A DNA stretch of 64,000 nucleotides from CAYRHJ01 sp964424105 (GTDB lineage: Bacteria; Planctomycetota; Phycisphaerae; UBA1845), in contig CAYRHJ010000031.1 of NCBI GenBank assembly GCA_964424105.1, positions 1-64,000 of the forward strand, read 5' to 3'. Positions 25,802 through 33,550 of the stretch are shown here, in pieces (the stretch's first letter is position 1; the number at the start of each line of letters is the position of its first letter). Position numbers and translations under genes: made by a program. The notes beneath the pieces were generated by a model, which was not told the DNA's origin, did no database searches, and was given only the letters and a program-made list of their open reading frames with translations.

Positions 25802-25880
25802 CGGCGTTCGGCGGTGGAAGGCAGGTAACACATCGGTCGGGGACAAAAAGGTGGCGGAACATGTCCGGCGGATTTCAAAT
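25802..25880 (+). repeat. Island repeat, copy B (about 79 bp)
   Basis: CGGCGTTCGG, GGTAACACATCGGTCGGGGA, AAAAGGTGGCGGAACATGTC and CGGCGGATTTCAAATG. It matches copy A except for a few bases. The GGTAACACATCGG part also appears degenerately at 26913-26935. The motif order is reminiscent of terminal repeats of IS21/IS481-like elements, but that is only an impression. Confidence 0.85.
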
Positions 25881-26049
25881 GTCGAATGCAGAATGGCGAA
25901 TGTCGAATGGCGGACGGGCAGCCGTGTGGGCGGCGGTGGCGTTGGGATGTTGTCTTGGGGGGGCAGGATTGGCCCGGGGTGATGAATTGCAGCGGACGAA
26001 CCGTGCGGAGGCGAAGGCGGGCGGAGCGGGGATGAAGTACTGCGCTTGA
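25861..26049 (+). CDS. Short ORF with signal-peptide-like start, possible 5' remnant
   Basis: Starting at the ATG inside island repeat B, 62 codons encode MSGGFQMSNAEWRMSNGG, then a hydrophobic core (AAVWAAVALGCCLGGAGLA) and a short hydrophilic end. It looks like the beginning of a secreted protein that breaks off. It may once have belonged to the 5'-truncated gene at 26920-27471; this is speculative. Confidence 0.3.
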   Translation: MSGGFQMSNAEWRMSNGGRAAVWAAVALGCCLGGAGLARGDELQRTNRAEAKAGGAGMKYCA

Positions 26050-26095
26050 TTCAAGCTCCACGCGTTTGTATCCTTGCCTATTGGGAGGCGAAGCG

Positions 26096-26296
26096 GTGAT
26101 CAAGGGCGTGCAATACGTTGTCGACGACCGGGGGCAAGCCACGGCTGTGGTGATCGACCTTAAGCAACACGGCGAACTGTGGGAAGATTTTTACGACCGG
26201 GCGTTTGCGGAAGCGCGACGTGACGATCCTCGCGAATCACTCGATTCGGCAAGGGCCAAGTTGCTTGGGCGTCGGCGGCGAAAGTCGCGTGGCTGA
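26096..26296 (+). CDS. RelB/Phd-like antitoxin
   Basis: 66 residues from GTG 26096, preceded by GGGAGG at 26082-26087. IKGVQYVVDDRGQATAVVID and LKQHGELWEDFYDRAFAEAR follow the common small antitoxin layout (N-terminal strand-turn-strand, C-terminal helix). The stop overlaps a RelE-like start, so it belonged to a RelE-type operon whose toxin is now truncated. Confidence 0.7.
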   Translation: MIKGVQYVVDDRGQATAVVIDLKQHGELWEDFYDRAFAEARRDDPRESLDSARAKLLGRRRRKSRG

Positions 26297-26396
26297 GTAC
26301 ACCGTCGTCTTCACTCGATCGGCCCGTAAGGACTTGCAACGGCTTTCCCTGAAGCCGGCCCAACGCGGGTGGTCGGAGAGTGGCTCTGAACACTGA
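26289..26396 (+). pseudogene. Truncated RelE/ParE-family toxin
   Basis: GTG 26289 overlaps the antitoxin stop and encodes VAEYTVVFTRSARKDLQRLS, the standard first 20 residues of a RelE/ParE toxin. After KPAQR the sequence departs from the family and stops at residue 35, where about 85-90 residues are expected. The catalytic C-terminal part is missing, so the toxin should be inactive. Confidence 0.7.
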
Positions 26397-26680
26397 TGCC
26401 AACCGAAGAACAACAATCGAAGCCGATCATCCTGACGACCCATGTGAAATCCCGTATGGACTCGCGCGGAGCGACGCTGGATGAAATGACGGAGGCCATT
26501 CGGATGGGAACGTGGGAACCGGCGAAGCGCGGAAAATGGCACGCGACGCGGCGATTCCCCTGCGATCTGCCGTCCGCGGTCAATCAGAGGACGTACCGCT
26601 GGAAGACCACCGATGTCGTCTTTGCTGAGGATCCGCACGCCATCGTCGTGCTGACCGTCAAGGTGTATTATCACGATTGA
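26396..26680 (+). CDS. DUF4258 domain protein
   Basis: 94 residues from ATG 26396, sharing one base with the stop before it. The pattern ILTTHVKSRMDSRGATLDEM, TEAIRMGTWEPAKRGKWHAT and VVFAEDPHAIVVLTVKVYYH matches DUF4258, a RelE-fold-related family usually coupled to DUF2283. It is probably toxin-like, but activity has not been shown for most members. The pair with the next gene seems intact. Confidence 0.75.
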   Translation: MPTEEQQSKPIILTTHVKSRMDSRGATLDEMTEAIRMGTWEPAKRGKWHATRRFPCDLPSAVNQRTYRWKTTDVVFAEDPHAIVVLTVKVYYHD

Positions 26681-26690
26681 GGATTGAAGC

Positions 26691-26918
26691 ATGAAGATCA
26701 CTTACGATGCAGAAGCGGACGCGCTGTACATCGAGTTACGTCCGTTGGCCTCCGGCACGGCGCAATGCCGTGAACTGAGCGAGGAACTGACCGCCGATTA
26801 CGGCCCGGACGGGAAGCTGGCCGGGATCGAGATTCTCGACGCATCGGTCGTGTTGGGGGCGGAACTGCGCCGCATGGTCGTGGAGATCGCCCCGGTGTTG
26901 ACCGTTGGGGCTCGGTAA
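26691..26918 (+). CDS. DUF2283 domain protein
   Basis: 75 residues: MKITYDAEADALYIELRP, then EELTADYGPDGKLAGIEILD, the unmistakable DUF2283 layout. It lies 10 bp after the DUF4258 gene, the typical arrangement in which DUF2283 is the presumed antitoxin. The end of the gene abuts the truncated secreted-protein gene. Confidence 0.82.
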   Translation: MKITYDAEADALYIELRPLASGTAQCRELSEELTADYGPDGKLAGIEILDASVVLGAELRRMVVEIAPVLTVGAR

Positions 26919-26919
26919 C

Positions 26920-27471
26920 ACGTCGGCAACCGGGACGCGCTCGCACGCGCTGGTTGGAGCGTTCCTTGGAAACGCCCCGCCCGATCCGGGTGCGCTTCCC
27001 CCAATGCTCAATTGCGCGTCATCTGATATGAGAAACCCGATGCTCCAACAGCAGTTCCGCATCGGAGCCGGACTTGTTGACGTCGAGATTCCCACCGGGG
27101 CAACGCGCCTTTGCCTTGGTTTCCACGATCAGTCCTCGTGGTTTAACAACGATGGCGACGTGGTCGTCACCTTGACGCTTGCGCAAGATTGCAACAACAA
27201 CGGGGTGCCGGACGAATGTGAACTCGATACGGACACGGATGGGGTCATCGACGCCTGCGACAATTGCCTGGCGGTGGCCAACCCGGATCAGGCCGACGGT
27301 GACGGGGACGGCATGGGTGACGCCTGCGACGGGTGTCCGTTGGACCCGGCCAACGTGATGAATTGCAACATCCCGGCGGCGTCGGATTGTGCGGTAGCGG
27401 GGATGGTGGTTTTGGTGCTCGTTGCGGGTACGATGGGTGTGCGGCGGAAGCGGGCCGTGCTTGTGGTGTGA
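26920..27471 (+). pseudogene. 5'-truncated secreted protein with Ca-binding repeats and C-terminal anchor
   Basis: About 183 codons lacking a start and signal peptide. The N-terminal part (HALVGAFLGNAPPDPG, then IPTGATRLCLGFHDQSSWFN-type end) is a galactose-binding-like domain often seen in planctomycete exported proteins. DCNNNGVPDECELDTDTDG and DNCLAVANPDQADGDGDGMG are thrombospondin-3/EF-type calcium repeats. A C-terminal helix (CAVAGMVVLVLVAGTMGVRR) with basic end resembles a PEP-CTERM-like anchor. The 5' part is lost exactly where the DUF2283 gene and a partial island repeat (26913-26935) meet it. Confidence 0.6.
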
Positions 27472-27549
27472 GGATGAACGTCCCGATTCGTTTGCTCGTC
27501 GGACCGGGTGAATCGGCGTTCCGAGGGCTTGCAGCGTCGGAGGTAAATG

Positions 27550-27954
27550 GTGCCGGTCGTTTGCGCGTTTTATGGGATGCTCATTCGGGTGTATCGGCAT
27601 GAAATCTGACATCATTCGCACACTGACCGCGAACTTCGAGGGCCACGCCCAGCAGACCGAAGGCGGCGTCGAGTTTTGGCTGGCCCGCGATCTTCAGTTT
27701 CTGCTCGGCTACTCCAAGTGGGACAACTTTCTGAACGTCGTCTCGAAGGCGAAGACCGCCTGTGAGGTCTCCGGCCACGAGGTCGAAAACCATTTTGCCG
27801 ACGTCGGGAAAATGGTCGATCTCGGCTCCGGCAGCCGCCGCGAGATCGACGACATCTGGAGCAATGGCGCAAGCGGAGGGTCAAGGAGTTGACTCGAGCG
27901 TGGGAGCTTGCCCAGCGGCAAAAGCCGCTCAAGCGCATCAAACCGTTGGAGTAA
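27550..27954 (+). pseudogene. DUF4160 gene split by a 5' fragment of dinD
   Basis: GTG 27550 (GGAGG at 27539-27543) starts VPVVCAFYGMLIRVYRHE, the N-terminus of a DUF4160 protein, and stops. From ATG 27599 about 86 codons of DinD follow (MKSDIIRTLTANFEGHAQQT, then FWLARDLQFLLGYSKWDNF, ending RREIDDI). From 27859 the frame WRKRRVKELTRAWELAQRQK with PLKRIKPLE is the C-terminus of DUF4160, ending at TAA 27952-27954. Full DinD (DNA-damage-inducible protein D) is roughly 270-280 residues, so it is also incomplete. The DinD piece apparently landed inside the DUF4160 gene; the middle of DUF4160 is gone. Confidence 0.65.
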
Positions 27955-27961
27955 GAGTTCG

Positions 27962-28237
27962 ATGAAACGTCTGGGACAAAGAATCGTCGGCATCATGTCC
28001 GTCGACGCGGAGGCCTTTAAGATTCGCTTGCGCTTCGCTGATGGCTTCGTCGGGACGCTGTGCCTCGGTCATGTGTTCGAGCGGCCCGCGGGGCTGGCTG
28101 CGGAGGTCGTCAAGGGGGGCCTGTTCGGGCGTTGCTTTGTGGAGTCCGGTGCGTTGGCCTGGCCCAATGGACTGGAGTTTTGCCCCGACGCCGTACGACT
28201 GTGGATCGAGGAGCAAGCTGACGAACAAGCGGCGTGA
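27962..28237 (+). CDS. DUF2442-like protein, module 3
   Basis: 91 residues from ATG 27962, seven bases after the broken DUF4160 gene. FKIRLRFADGFVGTLCLGHV, then GRCFVESGALAWPNGLEFCP and DAVRLWIEEQ follow the DUF2442 WPNG subtype. It is somewhat more divergent than module 2. The gene is intact although its partner is destroyed. Confidence 0.72.
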   Translation: MKRLGQRIVGIMSVDAEAFKIRLRFADGFVGTLCLGHVFERPAGLAAEVVKGGLFGRCFVESGALAWPNGLEFCPDAVRLWIEEQADEQAA

Positions 28238-28277
28238 GGTTGCCGATCCGAACGCTCGAGCGCGTTGAATTCTAAGC

Positions 28278-28350
28278 GGCGATGCGTGCGAGTGGTGTTC
28301 GTTGGACGCAGCCAACGTGATGAACTGGCACATCCTGATTTCGTCGGGGT
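28278..28350 (+). pseudogene. Second remnant of a calcium-repeat secreted protein
   Basis: In frame the bases read GDACEWCSLDAANVMNWHIL, closely matching GDACDGCPLDPANVMNCNIP of the truncated gene at 27316-27375, also at DNA level. The remnant lies on the far side of the DinD/DUF2442 block, so that block is flanked by related sequences in direct orientation. Confidence 0.55.
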
Positions 28351-28394
28351 GGGCGGCGCCGATGCCGGTTGGGAATTTAACAGCGAAGTCGCGA

Positions 28395-28679
28395 TCAGTT
28401 GGCCAGACCGTCGTCGACGATGGCGATGATGAGTTCCTCGTTTTCGATTCCCAAATCTCGAAGGGCGTCGATCTGTTCGTCACGGGTGAGGTCGTCGTCT
28501 TGGGTGATGGCTTGAATGTCCTCGACGGGGATGGATTGGCCTTGGGAGTCAACGAATTGCGCGGGGAATTCGGTCCGCACAGTGCCCAAAGCGCCGCACC
28601 CGGCTGTGCCGGCGAGGCACGTACAAAAAACACAAGCGATGACCGATTTGCCTGTCAGTTTCTTCCATATGGCGATCAT
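28395..28679 (-). CDS. Small lipoprotein, unknown function
   Basis: 94 residues from ATG 28679. The signal MIAIWKKLTGKSVIACVFCT leads to lipobox LAGTAGC. The mature part is acidic (VEDIQAITQDDDLTRDEQID, then GIENEELIIAIVDDGL). Likely anchored to a membrane by lipid. It is divergent from threonine synthase and has no recognised family. Confidence 0.65.
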   Translation of the reverse strand: MIAIWKKLTGKSVIACVFCTCLAGTAGCGALGTVRTEFPAQFVDSQGQSIPVEDIQAITQDDDLTRDEQIDALRDLGIENEELIIAIVDDGLAN

Positions 28680-28837
28680 GATTCGACTCCGCGCATGGCC
28701 TGGTTCACCTGCATCAGTTGGTTCCCATTCTAGTTTCGGATGCTTGCCGAGACAAAGTTCAGATGAATCCGAAAGCGCGGTCAGGAGGCCCATTCGCCGT
28801 TGACCTGCCCTGTCGATCCGATGACCATGGTCGAAGT

Positions 28838-30067
28838 ATGGGATCGTTCGTCACGCATCTTGAATTTGCGCTGGACGGGACGCGTTTCCCCGCGGATCGC
28901 ATTCAGACCGTTCACAATGACAGGCCTTTGTGGGTGAAGTACGACCTGACGGCGATTGCTCGGTCGTGCGATCCAACCGTTTTTTTGAATCGTCCGCCGA
29001 CGATGTGGCGATATCGCGAACTTTTGCCTGTCGATGACGAGCAGGACGTCGTTTCGCTGGGCGAAGGTATGACGCCGCTTTTGCCGGCCAACCGCCTGGG
29101 CGCGTCGCTCGGCCTGAATAACCTGTGGATCAAGGATGAATCCCGATTGCCCACCGGGTCGTTCAAGAGCCGGGGGATGGCGGTGGCGGTCACGATGGCC
29201 CGTCATTTTGGCTTGCGGCGATTTGCGGTTCCCACTGCCGGCAACGCGGGCGGCGCATTGGCGGCCTACGGCGCTCGAATGGGGGCAGACGTTTTCGTAT
29301 TCATGCCCGCGGACACGCCGCTGATCAATCAAATCGAGTGTGCCTTGGCGGGCGCTCGGACGTTTCTGGTAGAAGGTTTGATCACCGATTGCGGCCGGAT
29401 CGTACGCGAGGGCAAGGAAGCCGCGGGGTGGTTCGATTTTTCAACGCTGAAGGAGCCCTATCGCCTGGAGGGCAAGAAGACGATGGGGCTGGAGTTGGCC
29501 GAGCAATGCGATTGGCGATTGCCCGACGTCGTCGTTTATCCGACGGGCGGCGGAACGGGTCTGATTGGCATGTGGAAGGCGTTTAACGAGATTCGCGAGT
29601 TGGGCTGGCTGGGGAGTGAAAATTTGCCGCGCATGGTGGCGGTGCAATCGGACGGATGCGCGCCGATTGTTCGCGCGTTCGAGGCGGGGGAACGATTTGC
29701 CAAGCCCTTTGAAAACGCGTCGACGTGTGCGTCTGGTCTGCGTGTGCCAGCCGCGGTGGGCGATTTTATGATTCTCGACGCCGTGCGCGAAAGCGGTGGC
29801 TGCGCGGTGGCGGTGGCGGACGAGGAGATTCCGGGGGCCATGAAACGTGCCGTGTCGTTGGAGGGGCTGGCGATCTGCCCGGAGAGCGCCGCCTGCGTGT
29901 TGGCGATGGAAGACCTGTGCCGTTCGGGTTGGCTGGGTGGCGATGAACGGGTGGTACTTTTTAATACGGGTGCGGCGCAGAAGTATCCGGAGGTCGCGAA
30001 ATGTGATTTGCCGCGAATCGACCTGCATCAGCCGATCGACTACTCCGCCATGGTTTCGAGGGCCTGA
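28838..30067 (+). CDS. thrC: Threonine synthase
   Basis: 409 residues from ATG 28838. The PLP-binding lysine lies in WIKDESRLPTGSFKSRGMAV (about residue 110). The PLP phosphate loop GNAGGALAAYGARMG and VYPTGGGTGLIGMWKAFNEI follow. This is the class with an N-terminal HLEC/FALDG-type zinc-ribbon-like segment, here HLEFALDGTRF, in which the usual Cys is replaced by Phe. It converts O-phosphohomoserine to threonine. ATG 28763 gives a longer variant without family support. Stand-alone by context. Confidence 0.88.
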   Translation: MGSFVTHLEFALDGTRFPADRIQTVHNDRPLWVKYDLTAIARSCDPTVFLNRPPTMWRYRELLPVDDEQDVVSLGEGMTPLLPANRLGASLGLNNLWIKDESRLPTGSFKSRGMAVAVTMARHFGLRRFAVPTAGNAGGALAAYGARMGADVFVFMPADTPLINQIECALAGARTFLVEGLITDCGRIVREGKEAAGWFDFSTLKEPYRLEGKKTMGLELAEQCDWRLPDVVVYPTGGGTGLIGMWKAFNEIRELGWLGSENLPRMVAVQSDGCAPIVRAFEAGERFAKPFENASTCASGLRVPAAVGDFMILDAVRESGGCAVAVADEEIPGAMKRAVSLEGLAICPESAACVLAMEDLCRSGWLGGDERVVLFNTGAAQKYPEVAKCDLPRIDLHQPIDYSAMVSRA

Positions 30068-30325
30068 TGGTTTGACGCGTCATGGGTGATGACGCCCGCG
30101 CCGCCGGCAAAGTTCGTGCAGTCGGCGATGTTGGGGTGGGTCGTGGGTTTCGCAATTCTAGGCATTTACACAGAAGCGCGTCACGGTCCGTCCAAGACCG
30201 CTCCCTGTATGGGTGGTTTCTGGCAGGAGTGGCGCGGTTCAAGTGTCATGGACTGCGTCGTCCGTTTGCCATACTGGACGCTCCCGCCTTGGTCGCGTCC
30301 AGGGTCGCGACTCTGTTAATTGGCG

Positions 30326-30450
30326 GGTGAGAGTGTGCTTCGTGGGAAACCGCTCGCTTTGCGCTCGCGGCTCGTAAAAGACTTGATCGCGGCTCGTGAA
30401 GACGCGGGTGAAAGTCGCCCTGCGAATTCTGGATTTCGGCGTTCGCCGGA
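30326..30450 (+). repeat. Composite interspersed element, copy 2
   Basis: GGAAACCGCTCGCTTTGCGC with TCGCGGCTCGT at 30346-30376, a second GATCGCGGCTCGTGAAG, CGGGTGAAA, then TCTGGATTTCGGCGTTCGCC-GGAATGACG at 30428-30455. Same halves and order as at 36880-37046. The rest of 30068-30482 has no gene. Confidence 0.75.
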
Positions 30451-30482
30451 ATGACGCATTGTGTGGGTCGCGGGTTGGGTGA

Positions 30483-32666
30483 TCACTTCAATTGGAGCAT
30501 TTCCAATTCGCGGGCTTCGTGCACGCTGGAAAGGAAGCGGTCGGTGTAGTCGGGATCGACCTGCTTGCAGACGGCGGTCAGTTTAGCGCCGAGGTGGGAA
30601 TAATCCGGGTCGTGGCTGGAGTAGATGTGAAATTCCTCGGCTAATATGACCAACCTGAGCAGGTGTCGCAGGATCAGGCCTTCGTTTTTGACCAGGTCGC
30701 GCGTGCGGACGAATCGGAAGAACTCGCCCCCCGCATCGAGGATGGCGCCGGCGAGGGATTTGGGCTGCACGAAAAGCTCTTCCGGCGTCTGGAGCTTCGC
30801 ATCGAACAGCATTTTGAGCATTTCCGGCAGGTTGAGGGCCCGCTTGCGCTTCGGATCCCAATAATCCTCCATGCCGGTCTCGACCACCGCGACCAGTCGC
30901 CCGATCTCCGCGTCGATGACGCCCAATCCTCTTTGCAAGACTTCCGGGATCAGTTCATGTTTTTCGAGCCTTCCCGGCTCCTTGTCGAGTATCGGAACCT
31001 GACGCTCCATGATCGGCGGGATGGGCAGGACGGATTCCAAAGCCAGCAACTTTTCATCGGCGTCCGCCCGTGCCAATCGTTCAGCCAGGAATGCTCCATA
31101 GAGCGGATCCACGCTGCGGAAGGTGTGTAGCTGATAGGTGCTGTCGTGGAGCACGACATGGTTTCCGTCTTCGGAACGGGTGAGGTATCCGAAAGTAGCC
31201 AGATTACCGATCATGTGGTCGAGCTGTTTGTGGAATCCGTCGATTCGGTCGGGCGTGTTGAACCTATTGGAAATAAAATCCCGCGTCTCGTGAAGCGTCC
31301 CCGTCCGAGTCAGCAGATAGACCAAGACCTGATAGGGGATCATCGATCGGCTGAAAAGCTTGGCCGGCCCGGCTTCGATCAGGGCGCGGAATTGTCCCTC
31401 GGTCCAGTAGGTTTGCCAGCGGCGGCGCTTGGGACGACGCTTTTCGAGGGCTTTACGGGCGCGGAGCAGGCCCGGATCCTTGGTTTGCGGATCGATCTGA
31501 ATCATCTTGGCTTGCCATTTTGCGATCTTGATGTCGTCCTCGTGGGCCAGTGCGTAGACGTAACCCTTCTTGTCGAATTGCGGCCGACCTGCGCGGCCAA
31601 ACATCTGATGGGCGACCGACGAGGGGATCAGTTTCTTTTCGCCTGGCTTGCCCTTCACCAGCGAACTCACCACGACCGATCGCGCGGGGAGGTTGATTCC
31701 AGCCGCCAGCGTTTCCGTGCACACCACGATGGGGATCAACTTCTGGAGGAACAGAGATTCCACGACATGCTTGAACCTGGGCAGAACCCCCGCGTGGTGC
31801 ACGCCGACCCCACGGCGAAGCATCTGCCGGAGCTTGGGACCCGCTCCTTCGGACATGTCTTCATGCTCCAAAATTTCATCGATCCGGTCACGCGTGGCGG
31901 TGTTGATGAGGTGGAGTCCTTTCAGACGCTCGGCCACGTCCCAACACTCGTCGCGGATGAAGCAAAAGACCAGCGCGGGCGAACGATTGGCCGCGTCATC
32001 CGCGTCGATCATTTTGGGGAGCTGCTCGGTCAGAAACTTGTCGCCGATCCAGGTGAATTCCAAGGGCACGCGGCGGTCCTGCGTTTGAATCAGTCGAAGG
32101 TCCTTGCCGTGCTTCTCGCGAAGCCAATGGAGAAAATCGACGGGGTTGCCGACGGTGGCTGACAGCAGCATCAATCGTATGTGCCGCGGGAGCAGGACCA
32201 GGGACAACTCCCAGACGATCCCTCGTTCCAGGTCGTTGAAACTATGAAATTCATCCATCACCACGCCGCTGACTCCCACGAGCAGATTGTCGCCGGCCAA
32301 CAGGTGGTTGAGCAGGATTTCGGCTACGACGACGCGGACGGGGGCGTCAGGATTGATGCGGCGGTTGCCGGTGATCAGCCCGACGTCGTCTCGCGGAAAG
32401 CCCCATCGTTCAGCCAAGTCTTGGAATTCACGGAATTTTTGATCGGTCAGCGCGATCAGGGGAGTGGTGTAATAGAGACGTTGTCCGGTGGCGAGCGCTT
32501 CGTAGATGGCGGCTTCGGCGATCAGCGTTTTTCCCATGCCGGTGGGGGCAGCCACCAGCACACCGCCTTCCGATTCGAACCAGGCGAGCAGGGCTTCTTC
32601 CTGGAAGGCGTACAGTTCGTATGGGACGCTGTCGATGAATCGGCTACAAACTTCCGAACGGTCCAT
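30483..32666 (-). CDS. Ski2-like DExH-box helicase
   Basis: 727 residues from ATG 32666 (an upstream ATG at 32714 would add 16). Superfamily 2 motifs are in order: Q-like FQEEALLAWF, Walker A APTGMGKT, TTPLIALTDQK, motif II VVMDEFHSF (DEFH), motif III LLSATVGN, then GVGVHHAGVLPRFK, TETLAAGINLPARSVV and motif VI HQMFGRAGRPQFD. The C-terminal 250 residues are helical and contain no known accessory domain that I recognise. It most resembles the Ski2/Mtr4/Hel308 group of DNA or RNA helicases. Its role may be RNA turnover or DNA repair. No operon partner. Confidence 0.83.
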   Translation of the reverse strand: MDRSEVCSRFIDSVPYELYAFQEEALLAWFESEGGVLVAAPTGMGKTLIAEAAIYEALATGQRLYYTTPLIALTDQKFREFQDLAERWGFPRDDVGLITGNRRINPDAPVRVVVAEILLNHLLAGDNLLVGVSGVVMDEFHSFNDLERGIVWELSLVLLPRHIRLMLLSATVGNPVDFLHWLREKHGKDLRLIQTQDRRVPLEFTWIGDKFLTEQLPKMIDADDAANRSPALVFCFIRDECWDVAERLKGLHLINTATRDRIDEILEHEDMSEGAGPKLRQMLRRGVGVHHAGVLPRFKHVVESLFLQKLIPIVVCTETLAAGINLPARSVVVSSLVKGKPGEKKLIPSSVAHQMFGRAGRPQFDKKGYVYALAHEDDIKIAKWQAKMIQIDPQTKDPGLLRARKALEKRRPKRRRWQTYWTEGQFRALIEAGPAKLFSRSMIPYQVLVYLLTRTGTLHETRDFISNRFNTPDRIDGFHKQLDHMIGNLATFGYLTRSEDGNHVVLHDSTYQLHTFRSVDPLYGAFLAERLARADADEKLLALESVLPIPPIMERQVPILDKEPGRLEKHELIPEVLQRGLGVIDAEIGRLVAVVETGMEDYWDPKRKRALNLPEMLKMLFDAKLQTPEELFVQPKSLAGAILDAGGEFFRFVRTRDLVKNEGLILRHLLRLVILAEEFHIYSSHDPDYSHLGAKLTAVCKQVDPDYTDRFLSSVHEARELEMLQLK

Positions 32667-32897
32667 CCGGCAAGCATAACGTGTGGCTGGGTGAATGTCG
32701 TTAGCGCGGGCCACATGCGACGTCTCGTTCGCACATCCGTGGCGGACGGCTATTACCGCGCGTTAGACCGCGACAAAGTTCGTGCAAAAGAAGACCGCGA
32801 GCGACCTCAAAAAATCGAACCCGACCCCTATCCCAATAGGGTCGTCGACGACTGCCCCGATCGTGTAATACTCGCAACTAAGCCTTTCTATGAAAAG

Positions 32898-32933
32898 GGC
32901 CGAGGTCGCCGACATTTTCGACGATCCTCGGCC
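32898..32933 (-). terminator. Probable terminator for the 33041-33535 gene
   Basis: GGCCGAGG (32898-32905) pairs with CCTCGGCC (32926-32933), extended inside by TCG/CGA. On the minus strand it is followed by CTTTTC. It lies just beyond the tandem repeat downstream of the minus-strand gene. Confidence 0.5.
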
Positions 32934-32971
32934 AATGATTCACGCTGCTTAAGTGCACTCCACTTCGGAAT

Positions 32972-33064
32972 CAGGCTTCATCTCCAGACTCGCTAATATC
33001 GAGATTCAGGCTTCATCTCCAGACTCGCCAATGTCCGGAATCAGGCTTCATCTCCAGTGTCGCC
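32972..33064 (-). repeat. 35-bp tandem repeat at the 3' end of a gene
   Basis: Units 33042-33064 (partial, inside the CDS end), 33007-33041 and 32972-33006 share CAGGCTTCATCTCCAGACTC with GCYAATRTCSRGAAT-like ends. On the minus strand the unit carries the last codons (GDEA) and the stop TGA of the gene ending at 33041, then about 20 bases beyond it. Confidence 0.9.
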
Positions 33065-33535
33065 ATCGTCACCGCCTCCCAGGGCATCCTCAATTCGCTG
33101 CATCTCAGCCGCCATCCGTTCTCGAATGGCGTTCATAGCCTCCTCGGCTGCGGATTTTACGTGAATGATCAGTTCTTCCGGAGCTTCCATTCGCGTCAGC
33201 ACTGCGACGCACCGCTCGGCGATGCTGCTCACGGCGCGGGAGGCGTGCTCCGCCATGGCGCCAAGTGCCTCTTTACAGCGAGCCGCCGCTGCACTTGCTT
33301 CTTCTTCGTGACCGGCCTCAAGCAATCGTCCGATAATCGACACGCAGCGATTCGTGTGCGCGTGCATTCGCCGCATGGAAAAGCCGGCGACTTCGCGGAT
33401 ACGGTGCACGCATCGGCGAGCCACCATCGCGGGATTTGCGTCGCTTCTCCCCAATTCACCCGCGCCCCAAACCGGCGTCGACAAGGTACAGGCCGCTAGA
33501 CCCCACAGCATCATTCGCCTATTCAACTTGACCAT
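33041..33535 (-). CDS. Secreted helical protein, unknown
   Basis: 164 residues from ATG 33535 (a 5-codon longer start at 33550 exists). A signal peptide with core MMLWGLAACTLSTPVWGAG ends near residue 25. The mature part is Ala/Glu/Arg-rich helix (EEEASAAAARCKEALGAMAE, AAEEAMNAIRERMAAEMQRI) with several Cys and His and an acidic tail GGGDDGDTGDEA. No family is recognised. Confidence 0.6.
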   Translation of the reverse strand: MVKLNRRMMLWGLAACTLSTPVWGAGELGRSDANPAMVARRCVHRIREVAGFSMRRMHAHTNRCVSIIGRLLEAGHEEEASAAAARCKEALGAMAEHASRAVSSIAERCVAVLTRMEAPEELIIHVKSAAEEAMNAIRERMAAEMQRIEDALGGGDDGDTGDEA

Positions 33536-33550
33536 AAAATAAACTCCCAT

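Noticed and set aside
32972..33064. Possible CRISPR-like repeats
   Set aside because: These are head-to-tail copies of a gene end, without spacers.
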